Shown: positions 1 to 9,600, numbered from the stretch's first letter. The stretch is 64,000 nt of DNA from Bacteroidota bacterium (GCA_020160935.1 JAIUPL010000004.1:124001-188000), one strand, 5' to 3'. Numbers and translations: made by a program. The notes: generated by a model not told the origin, from the sequence alone.

Positions 1-290
1 AGCACACCGTCGATCTTTTTTTCCTTGACTTCCTCCTTGAGTTGATCGAGGGTTTTTCCTGTACCCGATACGTAGCGCACGGCTTTGTCGTCTGGAATTT
101 GTTTGAGCATTCCGGCTTCGTCGAGCAGCGCCACGGTGAGTTGGCCGCCACTTTCGTATTTCGTGAGCCCAACTATGACCAGCATGTACACCAGCAAGCC
201 CAGTGGCGCCAGCAGGGTACCGATGATGAAGGATTTTTTGGTGACGCGGGTCAGGTATTCGCGCCGTATGATGAGTCCAAGTTTTGACAT
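1..290 (-). CDS. ABC-2 type transporter permease, N-terminal part (3' end outside window)
   Basis: Ninety-six codons are visible, starting at the ATG at 290 and running off the left edge. The protein starts MSKLGLIIRREYLTRVTKKS, followed by one hydrophobic segment (about residues 21-42) and then a hydrophilic stretch. That layout is usual for the NatB/ABC-2 family, in which the first helix is followed by a large extracytoplasmic domain. It lies downstream of an ABC ATPase on the same strand (stop at 379), so the two probably form one exporter operon, NatA/NatB style. The substrate cannot be read from the sequence. The 88-bp gap holds palindrome-arm repeats. Confidence 0.8.
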   Translation of the reverse strand, partial: MSKLGLIIRREYLTRVTKKSFIIGTLLAPLGLLVYMLVIVGLTKYESGGQLTVALLDEAGMLKQIPDDKAVRYVSGTGKTLDQLKEEVKEKKIDGV

Positions 291-295
291 TTTTG

Positions 296-378
296 TTATC
301 AGTTATCCGTTAACGGTTATCAGTTATCAGGGTGGTTAAGGGCACACCAGTTGCCTCTTGCCCTTTGCCTCTTGCCTC
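296..378. repeat. Intergenic repeat arms between the two ABC transporter genes
   Basis: A gttatcagttatc-type palindrome (about 297-330) is followed by single-sided tandem units of the tgcctcttgcc type (about 351-378). The second unit is the same family as at 12237-12378 and 39650-39712. No inner hairpin core is present here. Confidence 0.6.
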
Positions 379-1290
379 TTACTTCTCAGTCTTTTCACCC
401 GTTTCTTCTACTCGTCGAATAAAAATTTCATTGAAGGTGGGCAAGATTTCCTCAAAACGCGTTACGCGCACCTGATGGTCGAGGAGGTAGCGAAGCAGAT
501 CATTGCTTTCCGAGTCGGAGGCAAGTTGAATAGTAGCCGTTCGTTTGGAATGATCGACGGTCTGGAAGCGCGTGAGGATATCCGCAGGCATTTCACCATC
601 CGTTTCTACCTGGAAAAGGTTTTGCTTGTACTGGTTTTTGATGCTTTGTACTTCGCCTTGCAACACGTTTTTGCCGCGGTTGATGAGTACAATGTTATCG
701 CACATTTCCTCTACCTGTTCCATGCGGTGGGTACTGAAAATGATGCTGATACCTGATTCGTTCAGTTGTCTGATTTCATCCTTGATGAGGGTGGTATTGA
801 TCGGGTCGAGGCCTGTAAACGGCTCGTCGAGGATGAGCAATCGGGGCTTGTGGATGACGGTAGCAATAAACTGGATTTTCTGTTGCATACCTTTTGACAG
901 GTCTTCCACTTTCTTGTTGTACCAGTCCTCGATATCGAATTTTTCAAACCAGTTTTTGATAGCCTGTTGTGCCTGCAGGCGTGTGAGCCCTTTCAACTGT
1001 GCGAGGTACATGAGGTGTTCGCCCACCTTCATTTTTTTGTACAGGCCTCGCTCCTCGGGCATGTAACCTATTTTTTCCGGAGATCGCTCATTGAGTTTTT
1101 CTCCATCGAGGTATATCGCGCCGGAATCAGGCCCCGTAATGGTGGTAATCATACGGATCAGGGAGGTTTTTCCGGCGCCATTCGGCCCCAGCAGTCCGAA
1201 AACGCTCCCTTTCGGCACGTCGAAACTCACATGATTTACTGCCTGATAATTGCCATATGATTTGACAACGTCTTGTATAGAAAGGATCAT
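379..1290 (-). CDS. ABC transporter ATP-binding protein (NatA-like)
   Basis: A 303-residue ATPase subunit that would power the neighbouring ABC-2 permease. Visible motifs in order are Walker A (GPNGAGKTSL), the signature LSKGMQQK, Walker B (LLILDEPFTGLDP) and the switch histidine in FSTHRM. The C-terminal extension of about 80 residues is typical of DrrA/NatA-type subunits. I chose the ATG at 1290 (MILSIQDVVKSYG). The open frame continues 68 codons upstream, but that part is encoded by tandem intergenic repeats and gives a Pro/Thr/Ser-rich string with no family similarity. Substrate unknown. Confidence 0.9.
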   Translation of the reverse strand: MILSIQDVVKSYGNYQAVNHVSFDVPKGSVFGLLGPNGAGKTSLIRMITTITGPDSGAIYLDGEKLNERSPEKIGYMPEERGLYKKMKVGEHLMYLAQLKGLTRLQAQQAIKNWFEKFDIEDWYNKKVEDLSKGMQQKIQFIATVIHKPRLLILDEPFTGLDPINTTLIKDEIRQLNESGISIIFSTHRMEQVEEMCDNIVLINRGKNVLQGEVQSIKNQYKQNLFQVETDGEMPADILTRFQTVDHSKRTATIQLASDSESNDLLRYLLDHQVRVTRFEEILPTFNEIFIRRVEETGEKTEK

Positions 1291-1297
1291 GAGTGGT

Positions 1298-1405
1298 AGG
1301 TGTAAGTTGATAAGGTTGATATGGTTGATGAGGGTTAAGGGGAGTTGAGAGGTTGAGAAGGGTTGAGGGGTTGAGAAGGGTTGAGGGGTCGAAAGTGTTG
1401 GGTTT
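1298..1405. repeat. Tandem ggttgag / ttgatgagg repeat tract
   Basis: One-sided tract of degenerate ttgat(a/g)agg and ggttgaggag units directly upstream of the ABC ATPase start. The same unit family forms full palindromes at 11095-11325 and tandem arms at 52358-52502. It produces the spurious N-terminal extension of the ATPase frame. The rest of 1291-1544 contains nothing else I recognise. Confidence 0.6.
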
Positions 1406-1544
1406 GGATTTTTCAGGTAGCCTTTTTTCGGCAAAAATCCATTTTCAAAACCCTTGACTAACAAAAAACGGCGACGAACCGATTTTGTTGACATACTTCA
1501 AATTGCTTGTTGAGCGCCGGGCAATCTTATATTTCGGGCAAATT

Positions 1545-4500
1545 TCAGGTCTTCAGATCGATTTCCTCTTTCTTGTCGAGCCCCAGTTTTACCAGTATGC
1601 TGTCAAACATCCAGTACACCACGGGTACCACGATTAATGAAAGCAGCATCGACGAGTTCAGTCCGCCAATGATGGCCCAGGCCAGCCCGTTTTTCCAGTC
1701 GGAGCCTGCACCACTTGCCAGTGCGATGGGCAACAAGCCGATCACCATGGCGATATTGGTCATCAGAACCGGCCGGAAACGCAGTTTGGTGGCTTCTAGC
1801 AATGCTTCGCGCAACGGTCGACCTTCGTTTTTGAGGTGATTGGCAAAGTCGACCACCAGGATGGCATTTTTACCAACCAAACCCACCAGCATCAGCAAGC
1901 CCAAGCCGGTAAATACCGTGATATTTTCTTTGGCCAGCGCCAGGGCCAGCAGCGCCCCGATGAGCGACAGCGGAATAGACACCAGCACCACCAGCGGATA
2001 CACCCAGTTGTCGTACAAAGCCACCATGATGAGGTACACGAGCACCAGCGAAGCCCAGAGCGCAAATCCCATCGACCCGATACCCTGCTCCTGGCGGCGC
2101 AGGTCGCCTCCATATTTGATGACGGCGCCCGGTGGCAGTGGAATGCTGTCGAGACTTGCTTTAATGTCGCGGTTGACGGAACCGCTGGGCCGTCCGATGG
2201 CCTGGGCCGTGAGCATCACGGAAGGCATGCGGTCGCGGCGTTCGAGGCGGGTAGGGGCGGTACCATTGGTAACGGTAGCGAATTGTTTGAGGTAAACCGT
2301 GTTGCCCAGCGGATTTACAAACGATACATTTTCAATGTCTTTCACACTGCGTCGGTCAAAGGCATCGAGCGATACCCGGATCGGATATTCGTAGGTACCA
2401 TCGCGGTATTTGGCATCGAGGTTGCCGGAAAATGCGGTTTGGAGTGTCAGGCCAACCTGTGCCATGGTGAGGCCGTAATCGGCCAGGCGCTGGCGTTGCA
2501 CATCCACTTTAACCTCGGGGTTGCCACCTTCAACGGTAGGCGTCACCTCTACGCAGCCCGACACCCTGCTCATGATGCTGTCGACGCGATCGGAGAGCAC
2601 CAGCAGGCTGTCGAGGTCGGGGCCGTTCAGTTTTACTTCGATGGGGGCAAAAGAAAGCCCCAGAATGTCGATCGGTGAGGCATTGATATTGGCGCCTGCA
2701 ATGATTTCCTGGAGTTTGACTTTTGTTTGGCGAGCAAAAACGGCTGTGCTGACCGCCCGTTCGTCGCCGTAAGGTTTCAGAAATACCATGATTTCTGAAA
2801 CGTATGGGGCATTCAATCCGAAAGACTTGTTGTTGGTGCCTACTGTGGTGAATGTGTTCACCACTTCCGGCTGGCTGATCAGCCATTGTTCGATCTGCCG
2901 CGTAGCGACATCTGTTTGTGCCAGAGATGCATTTTTAGGCAAATCTACCTGCAAAAGAAACTCCCCTCGTTCGCCAGGCTCAAAGAATGCATTTCCGATC
3001 ATACCGGAAGTGACAAACCAGAATGAACCGGCAAAAAGACCCAGGGCCGCCAGAATCGTCACCACTCTGTTGGCCGTGTTTTTCAGCGCCCAACCCAGTA
3101 CCCGCACAAACCCGTCGGATACCCAGTCGAGGAAATGCTCAAATTTCAGCACCAGTCGCCCGCCTATGTTCCGGCCTTCAAACCGATGCACTTTGGCAAC
3201 CCGCGAAGTAAGCCAGGGTACGAGGGTAAAGGATACCAACAGCGACATGAGCGTGGAGGTCAACACGGTCATGCAAAACTGCCGCAGCAGATTGGGTACC
3301 AGCCCCACGGTGAATACTATGGGCAGGAACACTACTACGTCTACCAGGGTGATACTGATAGCCGTAAAGCCGATTTCCTGACGACCGTCGTAACTGGCCT
3401 GCACCCGCCCCTTTCGCATTTCCAGGTGGCGATAAATATTTTCTATTACAACAATGGCGTCGTCGACCAGAATACCAATGGCGAGCGAAAGGCCCAGCAG
3501 CGACATCAGGTTGAGCGAATAGCCGAACAGTTTCATCATCACAAAGGTGCTGACGATGGAGGTCGGAATACTCACCAGTACAATAAACGCATTGCGCAGG
3601 CTGTGCAGAAACATCAGCATCACGAGCCCTACCAGCAATACGGCTACAAACAGATCGTGTATTACGGCTTCGGTGGCCTCCCTCGTAAACTCGCTGCTGT
3701 TGGAAACGATCTGAAAATGCAGTTGCTCTCCGGCATGGCTCTTTTCCAGTTCCTTGAGTTTTGCCAGCACCAGATCGGCCATTTCTACGGCATTGGCATC
3801 GCCTTGCTTGCGGATGGTAAGGCCCACCGACGGCTGCCCACCGCTGCGGCAAATAACTTCGCGGTCGCGGATACCATCCTGAATTTCAGCGATATCCTTG
3901 AGGTAAATGGACGAACCGAAGCGGCTTTTGCCTACGACCAGATTGCGAATATCATCGAGCGAAAGAAATTTGCCGGCCAGGCGGATGCGAATGGAATTGT
4001 TTTCATCGGAGACTTTCCCAGTCGGGAAATCGAGGTTCGCCGTTTGTACTGCCTGTGCCACCTGCAACAGAGAAATACCGTACTGCTCGATGCGCTCTGA
4101 ACTGACATTGATTTTTATTTCACGCTCCTCGCCGCCTAGAATACCAACCTGCGCCACCCCTTTCACCCGGGCAATTTCCGGTACGATACGGTTTTTTATC
4201 AGGTCGTAAAATGCGGTACCAGTCACATTGCTCGATACCCCCAGCCGGAGAATCGGCAATTCGCTGAGGGCAAATTTGTTTACCACCGGTGGCCGCACCT
4301 CCTTGGGCATGGTAGGCAGAATCTGGTTGATTTTGCGCTGAATTTCGGGTACCGCCTGATCCAGATTGACCTTCTGGTTCATTTCCAGTGCAATAAAACA
4401 CGAGTTTTCAAACGAACCAATCTGTATTTGTTCAATACCTTCAATGCTGGACACCACGTCTTCTATGGGTTTGCTCACGGCATTTTCCACTTCAGCAGGA

Positions 4501-4664
4501 GAAGCACCCGGGTAAATACCGGTGATGGTAATAACAGGCGGGTCGAATTTGGGTACCAGTTCGATCGGCAAATTGCGGTAGGCGGCCACTCCCATAAACG
4601 TGAGAACAGCAAAGACCACAATAATCAGGGAGGGGCGACGAATGGATATTTCGGTAAGATTCAC
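1545..4664 (-). CDS. RND-family efflux transporter (AcrB/HAE1-like inner-membrane pump)
   Basis: A 1039-residue protein of the usual AcrB/MexB size. It starts with a cytoplasmic tip and TM1 (MNLTEISIRRPSLIIVVFAV), and the proton-relay aspartate pair in TM4 is present (GILVDDAIVVIENIYRH). The second half repeats the first, with a C-terminal TM block near GLVGKNAILVVDFANH. It should export lipophilic compounds or drugs through a tripartite complex. No membrane-fusion or outer-membrane partner gene is in the window. The neighbour downstream is the unrelated ABC pair and the neighbour upstream is glgB, so the periplasmic partner is probably encoded elsewhere. Substrate unknown. Confidence 0.93.
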   Translation of the reverse strand: MNLTEISIRRPSLIIVVFAVLTFMGVAAYRNLPIELVPKFDPPVITITGIYPGASPAEVENAVSKPIEDVVSSIEGIEQIQIGSFENSCFIALEMNQKVNLDQAVPEIQRKINQILPTMPKEVRPPVVNKFALSELPILRLGVSSNVTGTAFYDLIKNRIVPEIARVKGVAQVGILGGEEREIKINVSSERIEQYGISLLQVAQAVQTANLDFPTGKVSDENNSIRIRLAGKFLSLDDIRNLVVGKSRFGSSIYLKDIAEIQDGIRDREVICRSGGQPSVGLTIRKQGDANAVEMADLVLAKLKELEKSHAGEQLHFQIVSNSSEFTREATEAVIHDLFVAVLLVGLVMLMFLHSLRNAFIVLVSIPTSIVSTFVMMKLFGYSLNLMSLLGLSLAIGILVDDAIVVIENIYRHLEMRKGRVQASYDGRQEIGFTAISITLVDVVVFLPIVFTVGLVPNLLRQFCMTVLTSTLMSLLVSFTLVPWLTSRVAKVHRFEGRNIGGRLVLKFEHFLDWVSDGFVRVLGWALKNTANRVVTILAALGLFAGSFWFVTSGMIGNAFFEPGERGEFLLQVDLPKNASLAQTDVATRQIEQWLISQPEVVNTFTTVGTNNKSFGLNAPYVSEIMVFLKPYGDERAVSTAVFARQTKVKLQEIIAGANINASPIDILGLSFAPIEVKLNGPDLDSLLVLSDRVDSIMSRVSGCVEVTPTVEGGNPEVKVDVQRQRLADYGLTMAQVGLTLQTAFSGNLDAKYRDGTYEYPIRVSLDAFDRRSVKDIENVSFVNPLGNTVYLKQFATVTNGTAPTRLERRDRMPSVMLTAQAIGRPSGSVNRDIKASLDSIPLPPGAVIKYGGDLRRQEQGIGSMGFALWASLVLVYLIMVALYDNWVYPLVVLVSIPLSLIGALLALALAKENITVFTGLGLLMLVGLVGKNAILVVDFANHLKNEGRPLREALLEATKLRFRPVLMTNIAMVIGLLPIALASGAGSDWKNGLAWAIIGGLNSSMLLSLIVVPVVYWMFDSILVKLGLDKKEEIDLKT

Positions 4665-4697
4665 GGCGAAAACATGGTGTAAGTCCGCGAAGGTAGG

Positions 4698-4860
4698 TAG
4701 TTATGAGTTATGAGTTATGAGTTATGAGTTATGAGTTTTTCTCACGCTGCTTTTGGCCACTCTATCAATAAAGCCAAGAGTACAGCATCATAACTCATAA
4801 CTCATAACTCATAACTCATAACTGTCGTCCGACATAACTCATAACTCATAACTCATAACT
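4698..4860. repeat. Long palindrome, agttatg arms with tgcttttggc core
   Basis: The left arm has five agttatg units. The inner hairpin is ctcacgctgcttttggcc... pairing with the ...gccaagagtacagc side. The right arm is a long cataact series, interrupted once by gtcgtccga. The inner core resembles those at 22189-22312 and 53927-54030 although the outer arm units differ. The right end overlaps the glgB stop codon. Confidence 0.85.
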
Positions 4861-6820
4861 AAAGAGTTTTTTTCCCTCCCTTCTTCGCCGCTATCTTCAC
4901 CACGGGCTGTGGCGGCACATCGCCTTCAAATACCATGACGGAAAGAGGGGGCAGTTTGAAGGTGACGGAAAAATCGCGGCCGTGAGACGGGGCTTTTTTG
5001 GCTTTTAATGAGCCATTTACGATGCCCGAGCCGCCAAATTGTTTGGCATCGCCATTGAGAATTTCCTTCCACACGCCGCCATAGGGCACCCCTACGGTGT
5101 ATTCAGCCATGGGGTTGGTGTTGAAATGGCAAATGACGAGCAAGACCGGATCTTCGGGGTCGCCTTTGCGCAAAAATGCCAGCACGCAATTTTCGGTATC
5201 ATCGCCCGAAATCCATTCATAGCCGTCGGGGTGGAATGCCTTGCGCCAGAACGAAGGGCGAGAAATGTACACCTCATTGAGGGCCTTCACCCAGTTTTGT
5301 ACGCCTTTGTGGAAGTCGTATTGCAGCAGTTGCCAGGGCACGCCCATGTCATGGCTCCATTCGGTGGTTTGGCCTATTTCGCCGCCCATAAACAGGATTT
5401 GAGAGCCCGGATGCACCCATTGATGCCCCAGCAAGGAGCGGAGGTTGGCAAATTTTTGCCATTCGTCGCCCGGCATTTTGTGTTGCAGCGACCCTTTCAT
5501 ATGCACCACTTCGTCGTGACTGAGTGGCAGCATAAATTTTTCAGAAAAGGCATACACCATCGAAAAAGTGATCTCATTCTGGTGAAAACGCCGGAAAATA
5601 GGCGGCCTTTTGAAATAACTCAACGAATCGTGCATCCAGCCCATCATCCATTTTTGCCCGAAACCGAGTCCGCCTTCAAACGTGGGTTTGGTAATACCTG
5701 GAAATGCCGTGCTTTCTTCAGCGATGGTTTCCACGCCCGGATATTCCTTGTAAACGGCTTCGTTAAAATCTTTCAGCAAGGAAATAGCCTCCAGGTTTTC
5801 GCGGCCGCCATACACGTTGGGAATCCACTCGCCTTCCTTGCGCGAGTAGTCGTGGTACAACATGGATGCCACGGCGTCTACACGTAGGCCGTCGGCATGG
5901 TATTTATCGATCCAGAACAGCGCATTGGAAATCAGGAAACAGCGCACTTCGTTGCGCCCATAGTCGAACACATAACTGTTCCAGTCGGGCTGAAAGCCCC
6001 GGCGCGGGTCGGAATATTCGTACAAATGTGTGCCATCAAAAAGGTACAATCCATTGATATCGCCGGGAAAGTGCGAAGGCACCCAGTCGAGTATGACACC
6101 GATGCCCGCCTCATGGCATTTGTCGATGAAATACATGAGGTCTTCCGGCGGCCCGAAGCGGCCGGTGGGCGCGTAATATCCTGTAATTTGATAGCCCCAG
6201 GACGGGAAATAGGGGTGTTCCATCACGGGCATCAGTTCGATATGGGAAAAGCCCATTTCGCTGACGTAGGGGATGAGTTCGTCGGCCAGTTCGCGGTAGT
6301 TGAGCGAGCGATTGCCTTCCTGCGGGATTTTTTTCCAGGAGCCGATATGCACCTCGTAAACCGACCAGGGTTGGGGCTTGAGGGCGCGTTCTTTTCTGGC
6401 TTTCAGCCATTTTTCATCTTTCCAGGCGTACTCATAAGGCCAGACTACCGAAGCGGTTCCGGGCGGCGTTTCCCATTTCCGGGCATATGGGTCGCCTTTA
6501 TCAAGGTGCACACCCGAATAAGTATGGATATGATACTTGTACACCGTGCCTTTACCCAGCCCGGGAATAAAACCCTCCCAAATGCCGCTACTGTCCCATC
6601 GAGGGTTGAGTACATGGCTTTCCTGGTTCCATTTGTTGAAATCGCCTACAACAGAAACCCGCTGCGCATTGGGCGCCCAAACGGCAAAATACACCCCCTT
6701 TTCGCCATGTACATCCACGATATGGCTACCCATTTTTTCATACAGCCGGAAATGCTTCCCGGTTTGTAAGAGTGCTATGTCGAATTCGGTGAGAAGAGAA
6801 TAGGATTTCGTGGTTGCCAT
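4859..6820 (-). CDS. glgB: 1,4-alpha-glucan branching enzyme
   Basis: A 653-residue cytoplasmic GH13 enzyme that makes alpha-1,6 branches in glycogen. After an N-terminal stretch there is a CBM48-type domain (VYFAVWAPNAQRVSVVGDFN, about residues 44-63). The catalytic barrel shows region I ILDWVPSHF, region II DGLRVDAVASM with the nucleophile Asp, region III AEEST with the acid Glu, and region IV SHDEVVH. A C-terminal all-beta domain ends in a Lys-rich tail. The start MATTKSYSLL at 6820 fits the family. No glycogen synthase or phosphorylase lies nearby, so it is not in a glg operon here. Confidence 0.95.
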   Translation of the reverse strand: MATTKSYSLLTEFDIALLQTGKHFRLYEKMGSHIVDVHGEKGVYFAVWAPNAQRVSVVGDFNKWNQESHVLNPRWDSSGIWEGFIPGLGKGTVYKYHIHTYSGVHLDKGDPYARKWETPPGTASVVWPYEYAWKDEKWLKARKERALKPQPWSVYEVHIGSWKKIPQEGNRSLNYRELADELIPYVSEMGFSHIELMPVMEHPYFPSWGYQITGYYAPTGRFGPPEDLMYFIDKCHEAGIGVILDWVPSHFPGDINGLYLFDGTHLYEYSDPRRGFQPDWNSYVFDYGRNEVRCFLISNALFWIDKYHADGLRVDAVASMLYHDYSRKEGEWIPNVYGGRENLEAISLLKDFNEAVYKEYPGVETIAEESTAFPGITKPTFEGGLGFGQKWMMGWMHDSLSYFKRPPIFRRFHQNEITFSMVYAFSEKFMLPLSHDEVVHMKGSLQHKMPGDEWQKFANLRSLLGHQWVHPGSQILFMGGEIGQTTEWSHDMGVPWQLLQYDFHKGVQNWVKALNEVYISRPSFWRKAFHPDGYEWISGDDTENCVLAFLRKGDPEDPVLLVICHFNTNPMAEYTVGVPYGGVWKEILNGDAKQFGGSGIVNGSLKAKKAPSHGRDFSVTFKLPPLSVMVFEGDVPPQPVVKIAAKKGGKKTL

Positions 6821-6986
6821 GCCGAAAAAAATAAGAAAATCGTGTTAAGTAAATATACCCTGAATTGGGTGAAAGGTAGAACAATCTGCGCAGAATGCAC
6901 ACATTCTGAATTTTTCCTGTCGCTTGGCACAATTTTGGTAAGTATTTGATTGCCTCCCGGTTATAGTTTTCAAACCAAAGACAATC

Positions 6987-7667
6987 ATGAATGGACCTTC
7001 CTTACACACAGTTTTGCAGCGTTTCCCGCTATTGACGGCGCTTTCGGAGGCTGAGTTGCAGCGCATGGCGTTTATGGCCGAAAGACGTACGGCCCACAAA
7101 CACTCCTTGATTTACCTGGCCGACGAGCCCAGCGAATATATATGCTTCCTGATTGAAGGCGCCGTAAAAATCGGCATCTACTCTCACGACGGCCGCGAAA
7201 TCATCAAAAGTATTCAGCATCCATACACTGTTTTTGGTGAACTGGGGCTTGCCGGCGAACAGTACCGCTCCGAATTTGCCAGTTCCATGGGCCGCGAAGT
7301 AGATTACCTGGCCATTAAGGTGGAGGATTTCAAATACCTCATGCAGCAGAATTTCAGGCTGGCCCAAGCCGTCATGCTCAACCTGGGCGACCGCCTGCGC
7401 CGCGCCGAACGCCACTGGGAGTCGCTCATTCTGAAAGATGTACGCACCCGTATCGTCGAGTTTTTGAAAGAAAGTGCCGGCGAACACGGCCGTCAGGTTG
7501 GATACGAAACCCTCGTTAAACACGGCCTCACCCAGCAGGACATCGCCAATCTGGTAGGCGCCAGCCGCCAAACCGTTACCGCGATTTTGAATGAACTGAA
7601 AAAATCGAATTTGATCCATTTCAACCGGAATACGATATTGATCCGGGATATGGATAAACTTAATTGA
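6987..7667 (+). CDS. Crp/Fnr-family transcriptional regulator
   Basis: A 226-residue regulator with an N-terminal cyclic-nucleotide-binding-type beta roll (about 20-130), a long helix, and a C-terminal winged HTH in which TQQDIANLVGASRQTVTAIL is the recognition region. The four N-terminal cysteines of true Fnr iron-sulfur sensors are absent, so it is not an oxygen sensor of that kind. It is divergent from glgB (166 bp between starts), so it could control that gene, but no Crp-type operator is clear. Its stop codon overlaps the first bases of the palindrome at 7667. Confidence 0.88.
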   Translation: MNGPSLHTVLQRFPLLTALSEAELQRMAFMAERRTAHKHSLIYLADEPSEYICFLIEGAVKIGIYSHDGREIIKSIQHPYTVFGELGLAGEQYRSEFASSMGREVDYLAIKVEDFKYLMQQNFRLAQAVMLNLGDRLRRAERHWESLILKDVRTRIVEFLKESAGEHGRQVGYETLVKHGLTQQDIANLVGASRQTVTAILNELKKSNLIHFNRNTILIRDMDKLN

Positions 7668-7799
7668 GTCCTGAGTCGTAAGTCCTGAGTCCTGAGTCTG
7701 TAGAGTACACATTATAACACTTGGTATCTCTATTATGGATGCCAAGTGTTATAATGTGTACTCTACAGACTCAGGACTCAGGACTTACGACTCAGGACT
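7667..7799. repeat. Near-perfect palindrome, 62-bp arms, agtcctg family
   Basis: Left arm 7667-7728 and right arm 7738-7799 match with one mismatch. The layout is tandem agtcctg units, then gtagagtacac, then an inner stem (attataacacttggtatc) with a short loop. It sits between convergent genes, and both stop codons lie inside the arms. The same outer and middle modules recur at 38442-38568 and about 52570-52701 with different inner stems. Confidence 0.92.
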
Positions 7800-7995
7800 G
7801 TTCTTCCTCCGCCGCCATTTCCGCTTCTCCCAGTCCGAATTCCAGTTCTTCCAGCCATTCATCAATTTTATCGGTGGCGGTGCGCATCAGTTTTTCCCGA
7901 AGTCGGGTGCCCCGTTCTGTATAGAACAAAAAATAGACGCCGCCGGCCAGCAAGGCGCCGCCGAGCAGAAGTTCGAGTGCATTTTTCTTTGCCAT
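7792..7995 (-). CDS. Small membrane protein, YtxH-like
   Basis: Sixty-seven residues with one N-terminal hydrophobic segment (about 8-25, LLLGGALLAGGVYFLFYT) followed by an amphipathic acidic helix, the plan of YtxH-type proteins. It follows the 155-residue gene with 2 bp between them and is the last of a three-gene same-strand cluster. Its final residues (EQS) and TGA stop are encoded by the palindrome arm. Function unknown. An envelope-stress role is inferred only from the company such proteins keep in Bacteroidota. Confidence 0.7.
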   Translation of the reverse strand: MAKKNALELLLGGALLAGGVYFLFYTERGTRLREKLMRTATDKIDEWLEELEFGLGEAEMAAEEEQS

Positions 7996-7997
7996 AG

Positions 7998-8465
7998 TCA
8001 GTCTTTTTCAGGTTGTTCATTTTTTTTCAGGCGCTGGCGGAGTCCGGCTATGCTTTTGCGAAGGATGCCGAATACATCTTTTTTGCCCGGGGCCAAAGCA
8101 CCAGCCTTGCGTGCCAGTTGCGGGAGGTAAGCCACACCTAAAGGCGCCACCACCTTCAACAACAAAGCCAGGCGCGGGTCGCGCACGAGTGTGTCGGCCA
8201 CAAGGCGCAGGGGATCGCTCAGGTTGCTGGCCAATCCGAATGCTTTTTCATCGGCCGGGGTGCCGGGCTTGTTGTGAAATCCCAGGGCCGAACGAACGGC
8301 CTGCCCCACGATTTCGCCTGGTTGGAGGTCGTGGCGCACTTCCTGCCAGATTTCCCTGATTTCTGTTTCTTCTACAGCAATTTGCGACTTCAGCAGTGCT
8401 TTTCGCTGTTGCAATTGCTGCAGGCTGTCTACATCAACCTTTGTTTTCAGTATCGTCATCTTCAA
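7998..8465 (-). CDS. Conserved-looking hypothetical protein, cluster with holin-like gene
   Basis: A 155-residue protein I do not recognise. The first 45 residues look coiled-coil (VDSLQQLQQRKALLKSQIAV). The middle contains a weakly hydrophobic stretch (LALLLKVVAPLGVAYLPQLA), and the tail is basic and Lys/Gln-rich. The start overlaps the 3' end of the upstream holin-like gene by about 30 bp, so translation is probably coupled. MK at 8465 and the second Met at 8459 are both possible starts. Confidence 0.65.
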   Translation of the reverse strand: MKMTILKTKVDVDSLQQLQQRKALLKSQIAVEETEIREIWQEVRHDLQPGEIVGQAVRSALGFHNKPGTPADEKAFGLASNLSDPLRLVADTLVRDPRLALLLKVVAPLGVAYLPQLARKAGALAPGKKDVFGILRKSIAGLRQRLKKNEQPEKD

Positions 8466-8796
8466 GGATGTTTTGAATGATTTTGGAGCGTACGAAGCCC
8501 GGTACTTTCAGGTAAGCAACGATGGCAATGGGCACGAAAATCAGCCCAGCCAGTACGAAACCTCCTGCCCTGTTGTGGATCACATCGCCCAGCCAAACAG
8601 CAAATCCGATGCTGAAAAAGAACAGGATGATCAGGGCAAAAACAAAAACAATGGCCATTCCGCTGAGCATGGCGGCTGCGCCCGACACTTTTTCTGTAGC
8701 CGTGAGTGTATAATATTCCCGTCGGGTATCCAGATGCTGAAGCAATTTGTGCAACAGCCGTTCGAAAGACGGATCCTGATTGGTGTCTTCTGCCAT
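8434..8796 (-). CDS. Phage-holin-superfamily-like membrane protein
   Basis: From the ATG at 8796 the product is 120 residues. It has a soluble head (RLLHKLLQHLDTRREYYTLT), then two hydrophobic helices (about 42-70 and 78-100), then an acidic tail. This matches the plan of chromosomal holin-X/YqjE-type proteins that occur next to YtxH-like genes. They are not lysis genes, and no phage genes are nearby. The frame continues 23 codons upstream without a convincing start. It is the first gene of a compact three-gene unit with 7998-8465 and 7792-7995. Confidence 0.7.
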   Translation of the reverse strand: MAEDTNQDPSFERLLHKLLQHLDTRREYYTLTATEKVSGAAAMLSGMAIVFVFALIILFFFSIGFAVWLGDVIHNRAGGFVLAGLIFVPIAIVAYLKVPGFVRSKIIQNILEDDDTENKG

Positions 8797-9139
8797 GGGG
8801 GTGTTTGATTGGATCGAATGTTTCGGAGATAATGGAGGTCGAAGGTAGTACCTAAAACAACACAAAGCAAATGACCTGCATCACAAGGTATTCCTGAAAA
8901 AACCTAGATGAAATAATTGGATTTTCTTTTGGCCCTGGATTTTATTACACAAAAAACTGATTATCAAATACTTAAAACAGGCAGCCTGTGCAAAATAAAG
9001 CGGCAGCAAAAACAAACATTCCCTTCTGAAGGCAATAATTCAGTGCTGGGGAAGTTATTTTGCCGTTTTGTAACTGCCCGCTAAAGGTTGTTGCAACAAA
9101 CCAAACCACCCTCTTCAAATAACTTAAACAAACTCTGAA

Positions 9140-9571
9140 ATGAAACAACTTCCTGTTTGGGTGCTGGGCGCCCTGTGCTGTTTTCTCCTCACTTTTTCTT
9201 CCTGCAAAAAAGACAAGGACGATCCGAAAGACCTGCTGACTTCGCCAAGTTGCTGGAAAACCGTTAAAACCGAAAGCCGCGCCAACACCACGGACGCCTG
9301 GACCGACGATACGGAATCCTGCTCTACCGACGACTGCACCAAGTTCAATGCCGACGGTACTGCCACCTTCGATGAAGGTGCTACCAAATGCGACCCGACC
9401 GATCCGCAAACCTCTTCGGGCTCTTATGTGCTTTCCGAAGACGGCAAAACAATTACCATTACCCAGGACGGATTTACCCTGCCTGCTACAGTGGAAGAAC
9501 TGACGTCCAAAAAACTGGTGGTGACCGTGTCGTTCCTCGGCCAGGCTCGCACCACGTTTGAAGCGCAATAA
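9140..9571 (+). CDS. Small secreted lipoprotein, lipocalin-like
   Basis: A 143-residue protein with a clear lipoprotein signal: hydrophobic segment then FSSC at Cys22, followed by charged KKDKDDPKD. The mature part (SCWKTVKTES, then ...YVLSEDGKTITIT...) resembles the small beta-barrel lipocalin-like or copper-resistance-like lipoproteins common in Bacteroidota. It is Asp/Thr rich with four further cysteines. It would sit in the outer membrane or periplasm. Specific function unknown. A strong terminator follows directly. Confidence 0.75.
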   Translation: MKQLPVWVLGALCCFLLTFSSCKKDKDDPKDLLTSPSCWKTVKTESRANTTDAWTDDTESCSTDDCTKFNADGTATFDEGATKCDPTDPQTSSGSYVLSEDGKTITITQDGFTLPATVEELTSKKLVVTVSFLGQARTTFEAQ

Positions 9572-9600
9572 GGGCTCATACGAATTGGACCCAAAACAAG

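Noticed and set aside
4698-4860. Promoter or operator array from the agttatg units
   Set aside because: The units belong to the palindrome families found at gene ends and starts alike. No sigma-A element coincides with them.
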